Shown here: positions 1-5,785 of the stretch, one piece after another
Position numbering within the stretch: position 1 is the stretch's first letter
Layout of the letters: each line of letters opens with the position of its first letter
Origin: Chlorobiota bacterium
GTDB taxonomy: Bacteria > Bacteroidota > Ignavibacteria > Ignavibacteriales > Ignavibacteriaceae
Reading direction: 5' to 3'
DNA length: 6,373 nt
Assembly (NCBI GenBank): GCA_008363265.1
Contig: RHKR01000146.1
Span: 1-6,373 of the forward strand
Notes under the pieces: model-generated
Database searches by the model: none
What the model was told of the DNA's origin: nothing
What the model saw: only the letters and a program-made list of their open reading frames with translations
Made by a program: the position numbers and the translations under genes

Positions 1-490
1 CGTCGTCAGCGTGTTTCATCCTGACAAGATCCGCGGCGGCTCCCTGAATAAGATTGGCACGGTCGTCACCGATCGATCCGCTGTGATCCATCACGAGTGA
101 GATCGCGATCGGCCGTATTATGGCTCCAGGTACTTCAGCGAGGAGATAATCTTTTACCGGATATGTTCTGCCGTTCACCTCCTCAGTGAAGCTGCACCAC
201 TTCCTTAGCCAGTCGCCTTCAAGAGCGTTGGTCAGCATGATACCGTCAGAATTAAGAAGATTGAAGTAGATGCGAATACTGTCGGCATCGAAGGCCTCAA
301 CACGGCTTACGGAGAGGGAGGGACTCTGGATGTTGAGCTCGCTGACCTTGGTTATGCCGCTGACGTAGACGGGCTTGTAACCCGCCGGGGGTGCTGAATC
401 CTCTTTCAGACTTTCAACCGGTGTCGAACATCCCGCGAGGATCAGGGTAAGAACCAATGTACCAAATAAATGAAGTACAAATCTTTTCAT
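1..490 (-). CDS. von Willebrand factor A domain lipoprotein, N-terminal part (cut by left window edge)
   Basis: Reading the minus strand from the ATG at 490-488 gives 163 codons without a stop, so the gene continues beyond the left edge. The N-terminus is a lipoprotein signal: MKR, a hydrophobic stretch, then a lipobox LAGC with the lipidated Cys at residue 21, followed by Ser. Residues about 22-125 show no domain I recognise. At residues 135-139 the sequence DHSGS, after the hydrophobic strand AISLVM, matches the DxSxS metal-ion-dependent adhesion site that opens a vWA domain; the following helix begins DDRANLIQGAA. vWA domains bind a divalent cation and mediate protein contacts, so this is probably a membrane-anchored surface or periplasmic binding protein. 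A GGAG ribosome binding site lies at 499-496, five bases before the ATG. The remaining MIDAS residues would lie outside the window. Its partner is unknown. Confidence 0.85.
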   Translation of the reverse strand, partial: MKRFVLHLFGTLVLTLILAGCSTPVESLKEDSAPPAGYKPVYVSGITKVSELNIQSPSLSVSRVEAFDADSIRIYFNLLNSDGIMLTNALEGDWLRKWCSFTEEVNGRTYPVKDYLLAEVPGAIIRPIAISLVMDHSGSIGDDRANLIQGAAADLVRMKHADD

Positions 491-520
491 AAAGACTCCG
501 TTCTGTTTCGATTAAAAAAT

Positions 521-555
521 AATTAAAAAATGAGATCCGGGTGTTGCCCCGGATC
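521..555 (-). terminator. Rho-independent terminator after the DinB-family gene
   Basis: An 8-bp perfect stem (GATCCGGG at 534-541 against CCCGGATC at 548-555, 6-nt loop) is followed on the minus strand by TCATTTTTT, with a second T-run just beyond. The T-tract is only on the minus-strand side, which fixes the direction. It ends the DinB-family transcript but stops only about 30 bases before the lipoprotein start at 490. The lipoprotein must therefore use readthrough or a promoter overlapping this hairpin. Confidence 0.75.
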
Positions 556-587
556 ACAAATCCCGGCTTAAATATTCATGAGCCGAA

Positions 588-620
588 CACTCACCACTAA
601 CCACTCACCACTAACCACTA
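588..620. repeat. Heptamer-based tandem repeat (CACTMAC)n
   Basis: The 14-mer CACTCACCACTAAC occurs twice head to tail (588-601 and 602-615), followed by a partial CACTA. The underlying period is 7 bases, alternating CACTCAC and CACTAAC. The last three bases supply the stop codon of the minus-strand DinB-family gene, so the array lies directly in its 3' flank. Similar heptamers recur at 4589-4602 and, degenerate, at 5125-5138. Confidence 0.8.
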
Positions 621-1115
621 TTGATCATCTGCCGTCGGCCCGTAAAGCCCGGGAACTTTAAGATCGTTCATCCTGAGATATACTGTCAGCTGCCCGCGGT
701 GGTGGATCATATGGTTAAGGATCGTTGCTTTCAGCACATTCTGCCTCGGCATCGCGAAAACAACCTGCTCGTTGAAGTAAAATGTCCAGGTTTCATTCAG
801 TTGATCCTGAGTAAGACCACCGAGGATATCCAGAAATTCGGCCACAACCGAGTCAAATTTGGTGAGGAGCTCCTCCTTCGTGTCCGGAAGTTCCTTATCG
901 TTCTGAGCATCTTCCATAGTCATTCTGTATTCGTTGTGCTTTACTGTCCAGAGTCCCCAGCTTGCAACATTCGCGAGGTGGGCGGTAAGATCACCAAAAG
1001 CGAAAGACTTTGGATGTGGCTTGTAGTCAACTTTTTCGAAATCAACTGCTTCAAGTACCCTTCTGGTACCCTTCAGTTCATTTTCAAATTCGATCTTGAG
1101 TTCTTGTGCTGTCAT
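618..1115 (-). CDS. DinB-family (DinB/YfiT four-helix) putative metal-dependent protein
   Basis: The 165-aa product has the size and pattern of the DinB/YfiT superfamily: a four-helix bundle with a three-His metal site. The first His is H46 in DLTAHLANV. The second and third are H135 and H139 in NHMIHHRGQLTVYLR, the family's HxxxH-x-G-Q helix. The tail LKVPGLYGPTADDQ also fits the family, whose members often end in a proline/glycine-rich stretch near VPGLYG. Members are implicated in thiol-dependent transfer or hydrolysis reactions or in stress responses, but most have no known substrate, and none can be assigned here. No signal peptide is present, so it is probably cytoplasmic. The start is fixed by GGAG at 1124-1121, five bases before ATG. 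It is transcribed away from the plus-strand operon at 1250, and its stop codon lies inside a tandem repeat. An overlapping plus-strand ORF is a shadow. Confidence 0.9.
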   Translation of the reverse strand: MTAQELKIEFENELKGTRRVLEAVDFEKVDYKPHPKSFAFGDLTAHLANVASWGLWTVKHNEYRMTMEDAQNDKELPDTKEELLTKFDSVVAEFLDILGGLTQDQLNETWTFYFNEQVVFAMPRQNVLKATILNHMIHHRGQLTVYLRMNDLKVPGLYGPTADDQ

Positions 1116-1195
1116 TGTTTCTCCATTATTAAAAAATTTTAGAACAGAATTTACGCATTAAGAGCGGTTAAATCCTTTAAAAGTTGATGAATGGT

Positions 1196-1213
1196 TGTAG
1201 AAGATTTTCTACA
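1196..1213. promoter_or_regulatory. 18-bp inverted repeat, candidate operator
   Basis: TGTAGAA (1196-1202) and TTCTACA (1207-1213) are perfect inverted 7-mers separated by GATT. The palindrome sits in the 134-bp gap between the divergent DinB-family gene and the Cys-rich gene. It ends about 24 bases upstream of the proposed -7 box, so it abuts the expected -33 region. That size and position suit a dimeric transcription factor. No T-run follows on either strand, so it is not a terminator. The regulator is not in the window and the role is inferred. Confidence 0.5.
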
Positions 1214-1236
1214 TATTAATTTAGCTCGTAATTATT

Positions 1237-1244
1237 TATATTTG
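1237..1244 (+). promoter_or_regulatory. Candidate Bacteroidota-type -7 box for the metal-linked operon
   Basis: TATATTTG matches the Bacteroidota -7 consensus TAnnTTTG exactly. Only five bases (TAATC) separate it from the ATG at 1250, so transcription would start at or next to the start codon. No Shine-Dalgarno sequence precedes this gene, which agrees with a leaderless or nearly leaderless transcript. A good -33 TTTG is lacking; the expected place (about 1214-1217) reads TATT. That weakness would suit activator dependence. Confidence 0.45.
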
Positions 1245-1249
1245 TAATC

Positions 1250-1747
1250 ATGAATAGCAAAAAGTTTATCTCTTTCATTCTGCTTCTTTTCTTCCTCTCA
1301 TCCACCGGAGTGCCGCAGGTTATTCACCGGTGCAACCTGACGGGTGAAAAGTCGTTCGATGTCTGCGCCGCGTGTAGCACCGAAGAGCACGAGGAGATGG
1401 TTGCTTGCTGTAAGGCAGAACCCGTTGAGCAGCCCTCATGCTGCGAAGAGGAACAGCCGGCGGCAAACGCCAACAATAATGATGCGTCTTCAGTTACATC
1501 CTCCACGGATGTTTCCTGCTGCACAGATCAGATCAACCTTCTTAAGATCAGCGACGATTACTCCGCTACCGGATTCGCTAAAACCGGCGACGCGGGGCGC
1601 GTTATCGTTGCCACAGTCGATTTTTCAACCGTTATATCCGGTAATGCTTCGATAGTTTCGGAGTTTCAGGATATACCGCCACCACTTTTTGGCAAACACC
1701 TCCTCTTCTCGATCCACCAGCTAAAAATAGCGACACCTCTTTCTTAA
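1250..1747 (+). CDS. Cys-rich secreted protein resembling the HYC_CC_PP family
   Basis: The 165-aa product has an N-terminal hydrophobic export signal (residues about 5-22). It then carries nine Cys: H26-R-C28 just after the signal, C39-A-A-C42, and three CC pairs at 53-54, 64-65 and 90-91. These lie in a low-complexity stretch rich in Glu, Ala, Asn and Ser (residues 44-90). A proline run PPP at 143-145 is followed by a hydrophobic/basic tail. His-x-Cys after the signal, then CC, then PP near the end is the pattern I know from Bacteroidota proteins named HYC_CC_PP, commonly encoded next to TonB-dependent receptors. No enzymatic function is known. The thiol content suggests binding of copper or another soft metal in the periplasm; that is inference. 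It leads the operon, 107 bases before the receptor with no convincing terminator between. The ATG has no Shine-Dalgarno sequence. Confidence 0.8.
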   Translation: MNSKKFISFILLLFFLSSTGVPQVIHRCNLTGEKSFDVCAACSTEEHEEMVACCKAEPVEQPSCCEEEQPAANANNNDASSVTSSTDVSCCTDQINLLKISDDYSATGFAKTGDAGRVIVATVDFSTVISGNASIVSEFQDIPPPLFGKHLLFSIHQLKIATPLS

Positions 1748-1854
1748 GGTTCAACAGAACCGTTTCCGCTTCTGTTTCCATGAATAACGCGCCGGGTTAA
1801 AGAAACCTGTGTGCCGATTATTCGAAGTATTCAACCTTGAATTGAGGAAAAACA

Positions 1855-4050
1855 ATGAAAATCAAAATATTATTGGCGCTGGCGCTCTTCGCCTTGCCAT
1901 CCGTGGCTCAGACACTTAAAGGAAAAGTGTTTGAACTGAATGAAAAAAATGAAAAAACCCCTCTTGTATCTGCCAATGTTTTCTGGCGCGATGCCAAAAC
2001 AGGGACTACCACAGATGCAGACGGCAGTTTCTCGTTACCGAAACCCGCGACCAAAACCGCGTTCCTGATAGTAAGCTATACAGGATATGTTGCCGATACG
2101 ATCGAAGTTGCAAAGACAAAAGACTCGATCGAGATAGTTCTCACCCTCAACACGCAACTTCACGAAGTGGTGATCTCAGCCGAGCGCTCTTCCCGCTTCA
2201 TTGATGATGAAGAAGTCGGTTACATTGAAGTGGTTACCAACAAAGAACTTCTTAAGGCCGCTTGCTGCAACCTCGGGGAGAGCTTCACGACCAACGCTTC
2301 GGTGGATGTCTCTTATCAAGACGCGGTCACCGGCGCGAAGCAGATCCAACTGCTCGGCCTCGCGGGAGCCTATACACAGATGCTCTTCGAAAATGTACCT
2401 TCACTTAACGGTCTCGGTAACTCTTTCGGTCTCGGTTTCGTGCCGGGTCCATGGATATCAGAGATAAATATCTCGAAAGGCTCCGCTTCTGTGGTTAACG
2501 GCTATGAGTCGATATCGGGTCAGATCAATGTGGCCTACAAAAAACCAAGCGATGCCGAGAGGTACTACTTTAACGCTTTCCAGAGTTCACACTACAAAAC
2601 CGATCTTAACGCGAATACAACGATCGAACTCTCGGAACACCTGAGCACCATCCTTCTTGCTCACTCAAACTTCGTTTCGAAGGGGCTCGACAACAATAAC
2701 GACTCCTTCATCGACGATCCTAAATCCGCTCAGTACAACTTCATGAACCGCTGGCAGCTTCATACCGACTTCGGTCTCGAATCGCAGTTCGGGGTGCAGT
2801 ACCTTACCGAAAAGAAAACGGGCGGGCAGCTCGTTCCGATGGCATCAGGTAAACAGTACCGGATCGATATCGACTCGCGACACTTCGATATCAATACAAA
2901 AACAGGATATGTTTTTGACGCGGAAAACTACACAAGTCTCGGGCTGGTACTCGACCTTTATCAGCATGATCAAAACACCCTCTTCGGCGAGAGAAAATAT
3001 GACGGTACCCAGAATATCTTCTTCTCCAAACTGATCTTCGAAACCCGCTGGGCTGAAGAAACTCACAAACTGATCACCGGCGCCAGTTTCACGGTTGATA
3101 AGTTAACGGAGGATCTCGGCACATTCAAACAGGAAAAAACGGAGAACATCCCCGGACTCTTCCTTGAATACAACTATTCGCCGAATAACCTCTTCTCAGT
3201 AGTTCCCGGTATCAGGGTCGATTTCCACAACCTGTTCGGCACCCTGGTTACACCAAGGATCCACATCAAGTATAACTTCGATGAGAACACGATCCTGAGA
3301 GCATCAGCCGGCATGGGCTACAGATCGGTTAACATCTATACAAACAGCCTCAACTGGATGGCCAGCTCGCGTCAGTTCGTTGTGAACACTTCCCTCCCCT
3401 ACGAGGAAGCTTTGAACTATGGACTTAACCTTACGCGTTACTTTATGATAAACGGCCGCGAACTGAGGATCACTGCCGACTACTACAGAACCGACTTCCG
3501 GAAGCAGGTGGTTACCGATATCGATACCGACCCCGGAAAGGTGCTTTTCTACGACCTGAATGGTGAGTCATACTCTAACAGCTACCAGATCGAAGTGGGT
3601 TATCAGATACTACCGAGACTCGATGTAACTGCCGCTTACCGCTACACCGATGTGAAGTCGACCTACAACGGCCAACTCCGCACAGCGCCTATGCAGAGCA
3701 GATACAAAATACTAACCACGGTTTCGTGGGCTGACCATTACAGGGAATGGGTGTTCGACGCTACATTTCTGCTGAACGGACCGGGAAGGATCCCATCCAC
3801 GGCCTCGAATCCACTTCAGTACAGACGCGAGGAGAACTTCGATGCATACATGAACATCAACGCTCAGATTACAAGGAAGTTCGATCTCTTTGATGTCTAT
3901 CTCGGAGCCGAGAATATTACAGACTACAAACAGCCGAACCCGGTTATCGGTGCTGATGACCCATTTGGTAAATATTTTGACGCGGCAATGATCTGGGGTC
4001 CCGTTTCAGGACGCAAGATCTACGCCGGAGTAAGACTTTCAGTTTTTTAA
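1855..4050 (+). CDS. TonB-dependent outer-membrane receptor, CC-plug type, probable metal or metal-chelate importer
   Basis: The 731-aa receptor has a signal peptide cleaved after A18 (SVA|QT). A CarboxypepD_reg-like beta-sandwich follows (residues about 20-98, with the turn TTDADGSFSLP). A TonB-box-like HEVVISA lies at 103-109 and the plug at about 116-230. The plug contains C137-C138-N-L, then SVDVSYQDAVTGAKQIQLLGL, ENVP, VPGPWI, SKGSASVVNGYESISGQINV. The rest is a beta-barrel ending in the usual C-terminal aromatic residue (F731). Length is normal for the family. Such receptors use TonB/ExbBD energy to import scarce ligands. The CC-bearing plug followed by SVDVS...DAVTG is a subtype I associate with heavy-metal/copper gene neighbourhoods in Bacteroidota, though automated annotation often calls it cobalamin receptor. 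The metal ligand is inferred from its Cys-rich neighbours. GAGG at 1844-1847, seven bases before ATG, supports the start. Confidence 0.92.
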   Translation: MKIKILLALALFALPSVAQTLKGKVFELNEKNEKTPLVSANVFWRDAKTGTTTDADGSFSLPKPATKTAFLIVSYTGYVADTIEVAKTKDSIEIVLTLNTQLHEVVISAERSSRFIDDEEVGYIEVVTNKELLKAACCNLGESFTTNASVDVSYQDAVTGAKQIQLLGLAGAYTQMLFENVPSLNGLGNSFGLGFVPGPWISEINISKGSASVVNGYESISGQINVAYKKPSDAERYYFNAFQSSHYKTDLNANTTIELSEHLSTILLAHSNFVSKGLDNNNDSFIDDPKSAQYNFMNRWQLHTDFGLESQFGVQYLTEKKTGGQLVPMASGKQYRIDIDSRHFDINTKTGYVFDAENYTSLGLVLDLYQHDQNTLFGERKYDGTQNIFFSKLIFETRWAEETHKLITGASFTVDKLTEDLGTFKQEKTENIPGLFLEYNYSPNNLFSVVPGIRVDFHNLFGTLVTPRIHIKYNFDENTILRASAGMGYRSVNIYTNSLNWMASSRQFVVNTSLPYEEALNYGLNLTRYFMINGRELRITADYYRTDFRKQVVTDIDTDPGKVLFYDLNGESYSNSYQIEVGYQILPRLDVTAAYRYTDVKSTYNGQLRTAPMQSRYKILTTVSWADHYREWVFDATFLLNGPGRIPSTASNPLQYRREENFDAYMNINAQITRKFDLFDVYLGAENITDYKQPNPVIGADDPFGKYFDAAMIWGPVSGRKIYAGVRLSVF

Positions 4051-4068
4051 CCTAAAAGGAGCACTAAC

Positions 4069-4410
4069 ATGAAAAAATTCTTTTTTCTCTCAGTCGTTTT
4101 ATTCGCAGTGGTTGGTTTCACTGCTTTCGCACAGGAAACACCTGACACTACCAAAAAGCATGGTGAAGAGTGTCACCATGATATGCAGGATACTATGAAG
4201 AAAGTGTCTGAAGAAGTGCCCACCACAGCGTGGAACACTGTTTGCCCGGTTATGGGTAAAAAGGTTAATCCGAAAGTGAAACTTGAGGTTTACAACGGTA
4301 AGGCCTACGGTTTCTGCTGCGCGGGTTGCGACGCTAAATTCGCCAAGGATCCTGAAAAATATTCCAAAAACCTCGATGAGGATGGAACAAGATTCATCGG
4401 TAAAAAGTAA
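4069..4410 (+). CDS. Periplasmic YHS/TRASH-like metal-binding protein
   Basis: The 113-aa product has a signal peptide (residues 1-21, AFA|QE). A short charged linker contains C35-H36-H37. A YHS/TRASH-type domain spans residues about 56-102: C59-P-V-M-G-K-K-V-N-P, a beta-hairpin with YNGKAYGF, then C83-C84-A-G-C87-DAKFAKDPEKY. This Cys-x20+-Cys-x3-Cys arrangement with FxCxxC and a following FxxDPxKY helix is diagnostic of small metal-binding YHS/TRASH domains, which occur in copper- and heavy-metal-linked proteins. Here the core reads FCCAGC, with an extra Cys. It probably binds or passes on metal in the periplasm after import by the receptor; copper is the best guess. It starts 18 bases after the receptor stop, with AAAAGGAG (4054-4061) seven bases before ATG, so the two are co-transcribed. 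An intrinsic terminator follows. A minus-strand ORF overlapping it is a shadow. Confidence 0.88.
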   Translation: MKKFFFLSVVLFAVVGFTAFAQETPDTTKKHGEECHHDMQDTMKKVSEEVPTTAWNTVCPVMGKKVNPKVKLEVYNGKAYGFCCAGCDAKFAKDPEKYSKNLDEDGTRFIGKK

Positions 4411-4440
4411 AACACCAGTGAACTGTAAAAAATGAATATC

Positions 4441-4473
4441 AAAGGGCTTCCGCAAAAAACGGGAGCCTTTTTT
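4441..4473 (+). terminator. Rho-independent terminator of the metal-linked operon
   Basis: AAAGGGCTTCCG (4441-4452) pairs with CGGGAGCCTTT (4460-4470) through an 11-bp stem with one bulged G and one G.U pair, around the loop CAAAAAA. A run of six T (4468-4473) follows. It lies 30 bases after the stop of the YHS gene and separates the operon from the paralogous pair downstream. Confidence 0.85.
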
Positions 4474-4487
4474 ATTTTAAATAGTTC

Positions 4488-4518
4488 TTGCTATTGGATT
4501 TAGTTTTTATTATTATTG
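4488..4518 (+). promoter_or_regulatory. Candidate promoter for the paralogous exported-protein pair
   Basis: TTG at 4488-4490 and TATTATTG at 4511-4518 are 20 bases apart, fitting the Bacteroidota layout of a -33 TTTG and a -7 TAnnTTTG (one mismatch in the -7 box). It lies just after the preceding terminator and before a leader hairpin. The region is AT-rich, so chance matches are easy. Confidence 0.35.
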
Positions 4519-4538
4519 CGAAGCATTTTAATCGACTT

Positions 4539-4572
4539 ATGACAGATCCAAATTTACACCCCGGTCTGTCAT
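4539..4572. promoter_or_regulatory. Leader hairpin or operator upstream of the paralogous pair
   Basis: ATGACAGATCC (4539-4549) and GGTCTGTCAT (4563-4572) form a 10-bp stem with one bulged T and a 13-base loop (AAATTTACACCCC). If transcription starts near 4525 the element lies in the 5' UTR, 41 bases before the ATG at 4614. The sequence after it, GTTTTCTT, is U-rich, so it could act as an attenuator; equally it could be a DNA operator with 8-bp perfect half-sites ATGACAGA/TCTGTCAT. No riboswitch family is recognised. Confidence 0.45.
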
Positions 4573-4588
4573 GTTTTCTTCGTTATCG

Positions 4589-4602
4589 AATCACTAATCA
4601 CT
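4589..4602. repeat. Tandem heptamer (AATCACT)x2 next to a ribosome binding site
   Basis: AATCACT occurs twice in tandem, ending one base before GGAG at 4604-4607. The heptamer is a rotation of CACTAAT and so belongs with the CACTMAC array at 588-620. Confidence 0.6.
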
Positions 4603-4613
4603 AGGAGTCCCCC

Positions 4614-5090
4614 ATGTTGAAGAAACTCTTCTTCATAGCAATTATTCCTGCAATTTTCTCAACCTCGATCTTTGCTCAGGAAACATTCACAAACGAAGCT
4701 GCCAAAGTTAGCGTAACACTTCCCGCGGGCTGGATTTATGAAAACACCGAAGGCGGCATTGTAGTACACCCCTCAGAGGGCGGTTTTGCGGTTTTCTTGC
4801 AGGTCCTCAGCGGCGATGACCTCTCAGCCTCACTCGCTGCAGCCGATCAGGAACTTCAGGCCAATTACACAAATCTGCAGTGGGGCGAAGCCGTTGCACG
4901 CGATGTTAACGGCATGAGTGCCATCACCGTTGACGGTACCGCTGATGGTATCCTCCTCACGGTAGGCGTTATCGATTGCCCGGCTCCCAATACCACCCTT
5001 ATGGTCGGTGCATGGGGCGCTCCCGATGTTATCGAGAGATATGCAAACGATATCATGCTCATCCTGGGCAGCATTTCCCCCGCGCAGTAG
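4614..5090 (+). CDS. Exported protein of unrecognised function, first of a tandem paralogous pair
   Basis: The 158-aa product has a signal peptide (residues 1-21, SIFA|QE) and then one compact domain of about 135 residues running to the C-terminus. The domain opens with ETFTNEAAKVSVTLPAGW, continues with TEGG and EGGF turns, an Ala-rich helix (about 70-85), NGM at 99-101, VDGTADG at 106-112, and GAPDVIERYANDI leading to the last strand. The mix of short beta-strands ('VSVTLPxGW') and a C-terminal helix recalls PsbP/DcrB-like folds, but I cannot assign a family. By hand alignment about half the residues are identical to the next gene's domain. The single mature Cys is C122. The start is set by AGGAG (4603-4607), six bases before ATG. 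The next gene follows closely with no terminator between, so they form an operon. Location is probably periplasmic or secreted. Confidence 0.8.
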   Translation: MLKKLFFIAIIPAIFSTSIFAQETFTNEAAKVSVTLPAGWIYENTEGGIVVHPSEGGFAVFLQVLSGDDLSASLAAADQELQANYTNLQWGEAVARDVNGMSAITVDGTADGILLTVGVIDCPAPNTTLMVGAWGAPDVIERYANDIMLILGSISPAQ

Positions 5091-5124
5091 TATTTCTGCC
5101 CGGATAATTTTTAATCGATAATTT

Positions 5125-5138
5125 AATCACCAATCAAT
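5125..5138. repeat. Degenerate heptamer pair before the second paralogue
   Basis: AATCACC followed by AATCAAT lies directly against the GGAG (5139-5142) of the second paralogue, the same arrangement as AATCACT x2 before GGAG of the first. This suggests that the leader was duplicated together with the gene. The match is short and imperfect. Confidence 0.4.
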
Positions 5139-5148
5139 GGAGACAGAC

Positions 5149-5706
5149 ATGTCAAAGAAAATCCTCGTTATGGGATTTATAGCTTTTTCACTTTTCATCG
5201 CGGGATGCGGCAAAAAAGATGCTCCCGCTGAGAACAAACCCGCTGATACAGCTGCTGCTGCACCAAAATCTGAAGATGCAGCCGTTAAAGGCGAAACATT
5301 CACGAATGAAGCTGCTCAAGTTAGCGTTGACCTCCCCGAAGGCTGGAAATATGAACAAACAGAAGGCGGTCTCTCCGCTGAACCCGCAGAAGGCGGTTTC
5401 ATTGTTCACTTCCAGACACTTCAGGGTGATGAACTTAGCGCTGCTCTTGATGAAGCTGACAAAGTTCTCGCTAAAGAAGTAAAGGATCTCAAACTGGGCG
5501 AAGTTCAGGACCTCGAAGTTAACGGCATGCCCGCTAAAGTTGTTGACGGTACCGCAGACGGTATGGAAGTTTCTTTCGGCGTGGTTAATACACCGGTCGA
5601 AAACCTCTGCTTGCTTGTTTATGGATTTGGCGCTCCTGAAACCGTGAAGAAATATCAGAAAGATATCACCTTCATCCTTCAGAGCTTAAAGCCAATTACT
5701 AAATAG
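5149..5706 (+). CDS. Lipoprotein of unrecognised function, second of a tandem paralogous pair
   Basis: The preferred start is the ATG at 5149: GGAG at 5139-5142 lies six bases before it and would overlap the alternative in-frame ATG at 5137, giving 185 aa rather than 189. A lipoprotein signal ends in the lipobox IAGC with the lipidated Cys at residue 20, followed by GKKD. A flexible Ala/Pro/Lys/Glu-rich linker (residues about 23-47) leads to a domain (49-185) homologous to the preceding protein. It shares ETFTNEAA, LPxGW, TEGG, EGGF, NGM, VDGTADG (132-138), GAP and a C-terminal helix. The absence of Asp at position +2 argues against the inner-membrane retention rule known from enterobacteria, but that rule may not apply here. 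The mature domain is more charged, with many more Lys than its paralogue. The operon ends at a terminator 20 bases downstream. No function is known to me. Confidence 0.85.
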   Translation: MSKKILVMGFIAFSLFIAGCGKKDAPAENKPADTAAAAPKSEDAAVKGETFTNEAAQVSVDLPEGWKYEQTEGGLSAEPAEGGFIVHFQTLQGDELSAALDEADKVLAKEVKDLKLGEVQDLEVNGMPAKVVDGTADGMEVSFGVVNTPVENLCLLVYGFGAPETVKKYQKDITFILQSLKPITK

Positions 5707-5725
5707 TTGCTCACTATTTGATGTG

Positions 5726-5762
5726 AAGGCTGCTTCGGGTAATTCCGGGGCAGCCTTTTTTT
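5726..5762 (+). terminator. Strong Rho-independent terminator of the paralogous pair
   Basis: AAGGCTGCTTCGG (5726-5738) pairs with CCGGGGCAGCCTT (5745-5757) along 13 bp including two G.U pairs, with a 6-base loop GTAATT. The arm runs into seven T (5756-5762). It is 19 bases after the stop codon at 5704-5706. Confidence 0.92.
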
Positions 5763-5771
5763 AAAATGTGA

Positions 5772-5785
5772 TTCGCCGCGGCGAA
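5772..5785. other. 14-bp perfect palindrome in the intergenic region
   Basis: TTCGCCGCGGCGAA is fully self-complementary with no spacer. It lies 10 bases after the terminator T-run and is followed by two tandem copies of GTGAAAT (5786-5799). No gene is close enough for a clear operator role. It may be part of a dispersed repeat; function unknown. Confidence 0.5.

Noticed and set aside
621..1142. 173-codon open frame on the plus strand
   Set aside because: It lies antisense to the DinB-family gene, whose His motif and ribosome binding site are clear. The plus-strand translation has no recognisable domain.
1748..1761. GGTTC-AACA-GAACC hairpin after the Cys-rich gene as a terminator
   Set aside because: The stem is only 5 bp and is followed by GTTTCC rather than a T-run; it is more likely harmless within an operon.
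1855..4050. Receptor as a vitamin B12 (BtuB) or siderophore importer
   Set aside because: It cannot be excluded, but no cobalamin riboswitch-like leader, ABC importer or siderophore gene is present, and the neighbours are thiol-rich metal-binding proteins.
4099..4455. 118-codon open frame on the minus strand
   Set aside because: It is antisense to the YHS-domain gene and begins inside the terminator of the operon; no family features.
5137..5148. ATG at 5137 as start of the lipoprotein
   Set aside because: It overlaps the GGAG that is well placed for the ATG at 5149, and it would add four residues (METD) before a normal lipoprotein signal.
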